This document shows positions 5,617 to 5,655 of a stretch of DNA of 5,655 bases, in pieces (the stretch's first letter is position 1; every line of letters begins with the position of its first letter). The notes beneath the pieces were generated by a model. It was not told where the DNA came from. It saw only the letters and a program-made list of their open reading frames with translations, and did no database searches. Origin of the DNA: Nitrospina sp. (GTDB taxonomy: Bacteria; Nitrospinota; Nitrospinia; Nitrospinales; Nitrospinaceae); contig SMVT01000132.1 of NCBI GenBank assembly GCA_004357365.1, positions 1 to 5,655 of the forward strand, in the 5' to 3' direction. The position numbers were made by a program, and so were the translations under genes.

Positions 5617-5655
5617 CTCCCAAAGCAGGTGCGCTAGCCAGGCTGCGCCACACCC
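5617..5655 (-). pseudogene. Partial tRNA-Pro copy (5' half only, cut by the window edge)
   Basis: The 39 bases are identical to 5468-5506 of the complete tRNA-Pro gene. On the minus strand they cover the acceptor 5' strand, the D arm, the 5' anticodon stem and the whole anticodon loop. Identity stops one base into the 3' anticodon stem. The following bases (TCGGCG...) cannot complete a cloverleaf, so this is not a second functional tRNA as it stands. The window ends two bases before the tRNA 5' end would be reached. Confidence 0.75.

Overview
The window looks like a chromosomal segment of a Gram-negative bacterium of moderately high G+C content. Two proteins carry export signals and one is a SYLF-domain protein. 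The sequence alone does not fix the taxon; a delta-proteobacterial, Nitrospinota or Nitrospirota-like lineage would fit, but this is only an impression. I do not see a new multigene system. The value lies in a few slightly unusual genes and in a well-preserved scar of mobile-element decay.

Left part (1-3805): three intact genes. On the plus strand is a secreted protein with TPR-like repeats and a C-terminal formylglycine-generating-enzyme-like (SUMF1) domain that lacks the catalytic cysteine pair. Facing it on the minus strand are a ferredoxin/metallo-beta-lactamase-fold fusion and a PLP-dependent threonine/serine dehydratase. Each minus-strand gene ends at a copy of the same ~50-bp sequence, which folds on the minus strand into a stem followed by a T-run. 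I read it as a dispersed terminator repeat. A third copy (3756-3805) lies just 3' of a gene remnant.

Middle part (3806-4613): a decay zone. The third terminator copy follows the C-terminal end of a HicB-like antitoxin on the minus strand. That gene is frameshifted and is cut off exactly where an IS3-family element begins. The element is only about 646 bp long: it keeps both terminal inverted repeats but has lost most of OrfA and the N-terminal part of OrfB, and the remaining transposase has two compensating frameshifts. It cannot transpose by itself.

Right part (4614-5655): an AT-richer gene for an exported SYLF/YSC84-type lipid-binding protein, bracketed by the IS right end and a solo copy of the IS left-end sequence at 5290. 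Next come a tRNA-Pro(UGG) gene on the minus strand with its own terminator, three consecutive small palindromes, and an exact 39-nt copy of the 5' half of the same tRNA running off the window edge.

The genes do not form an obvious pathway. The minus-strand genes are probably transcribed separately, since each is followed by its own terminator.
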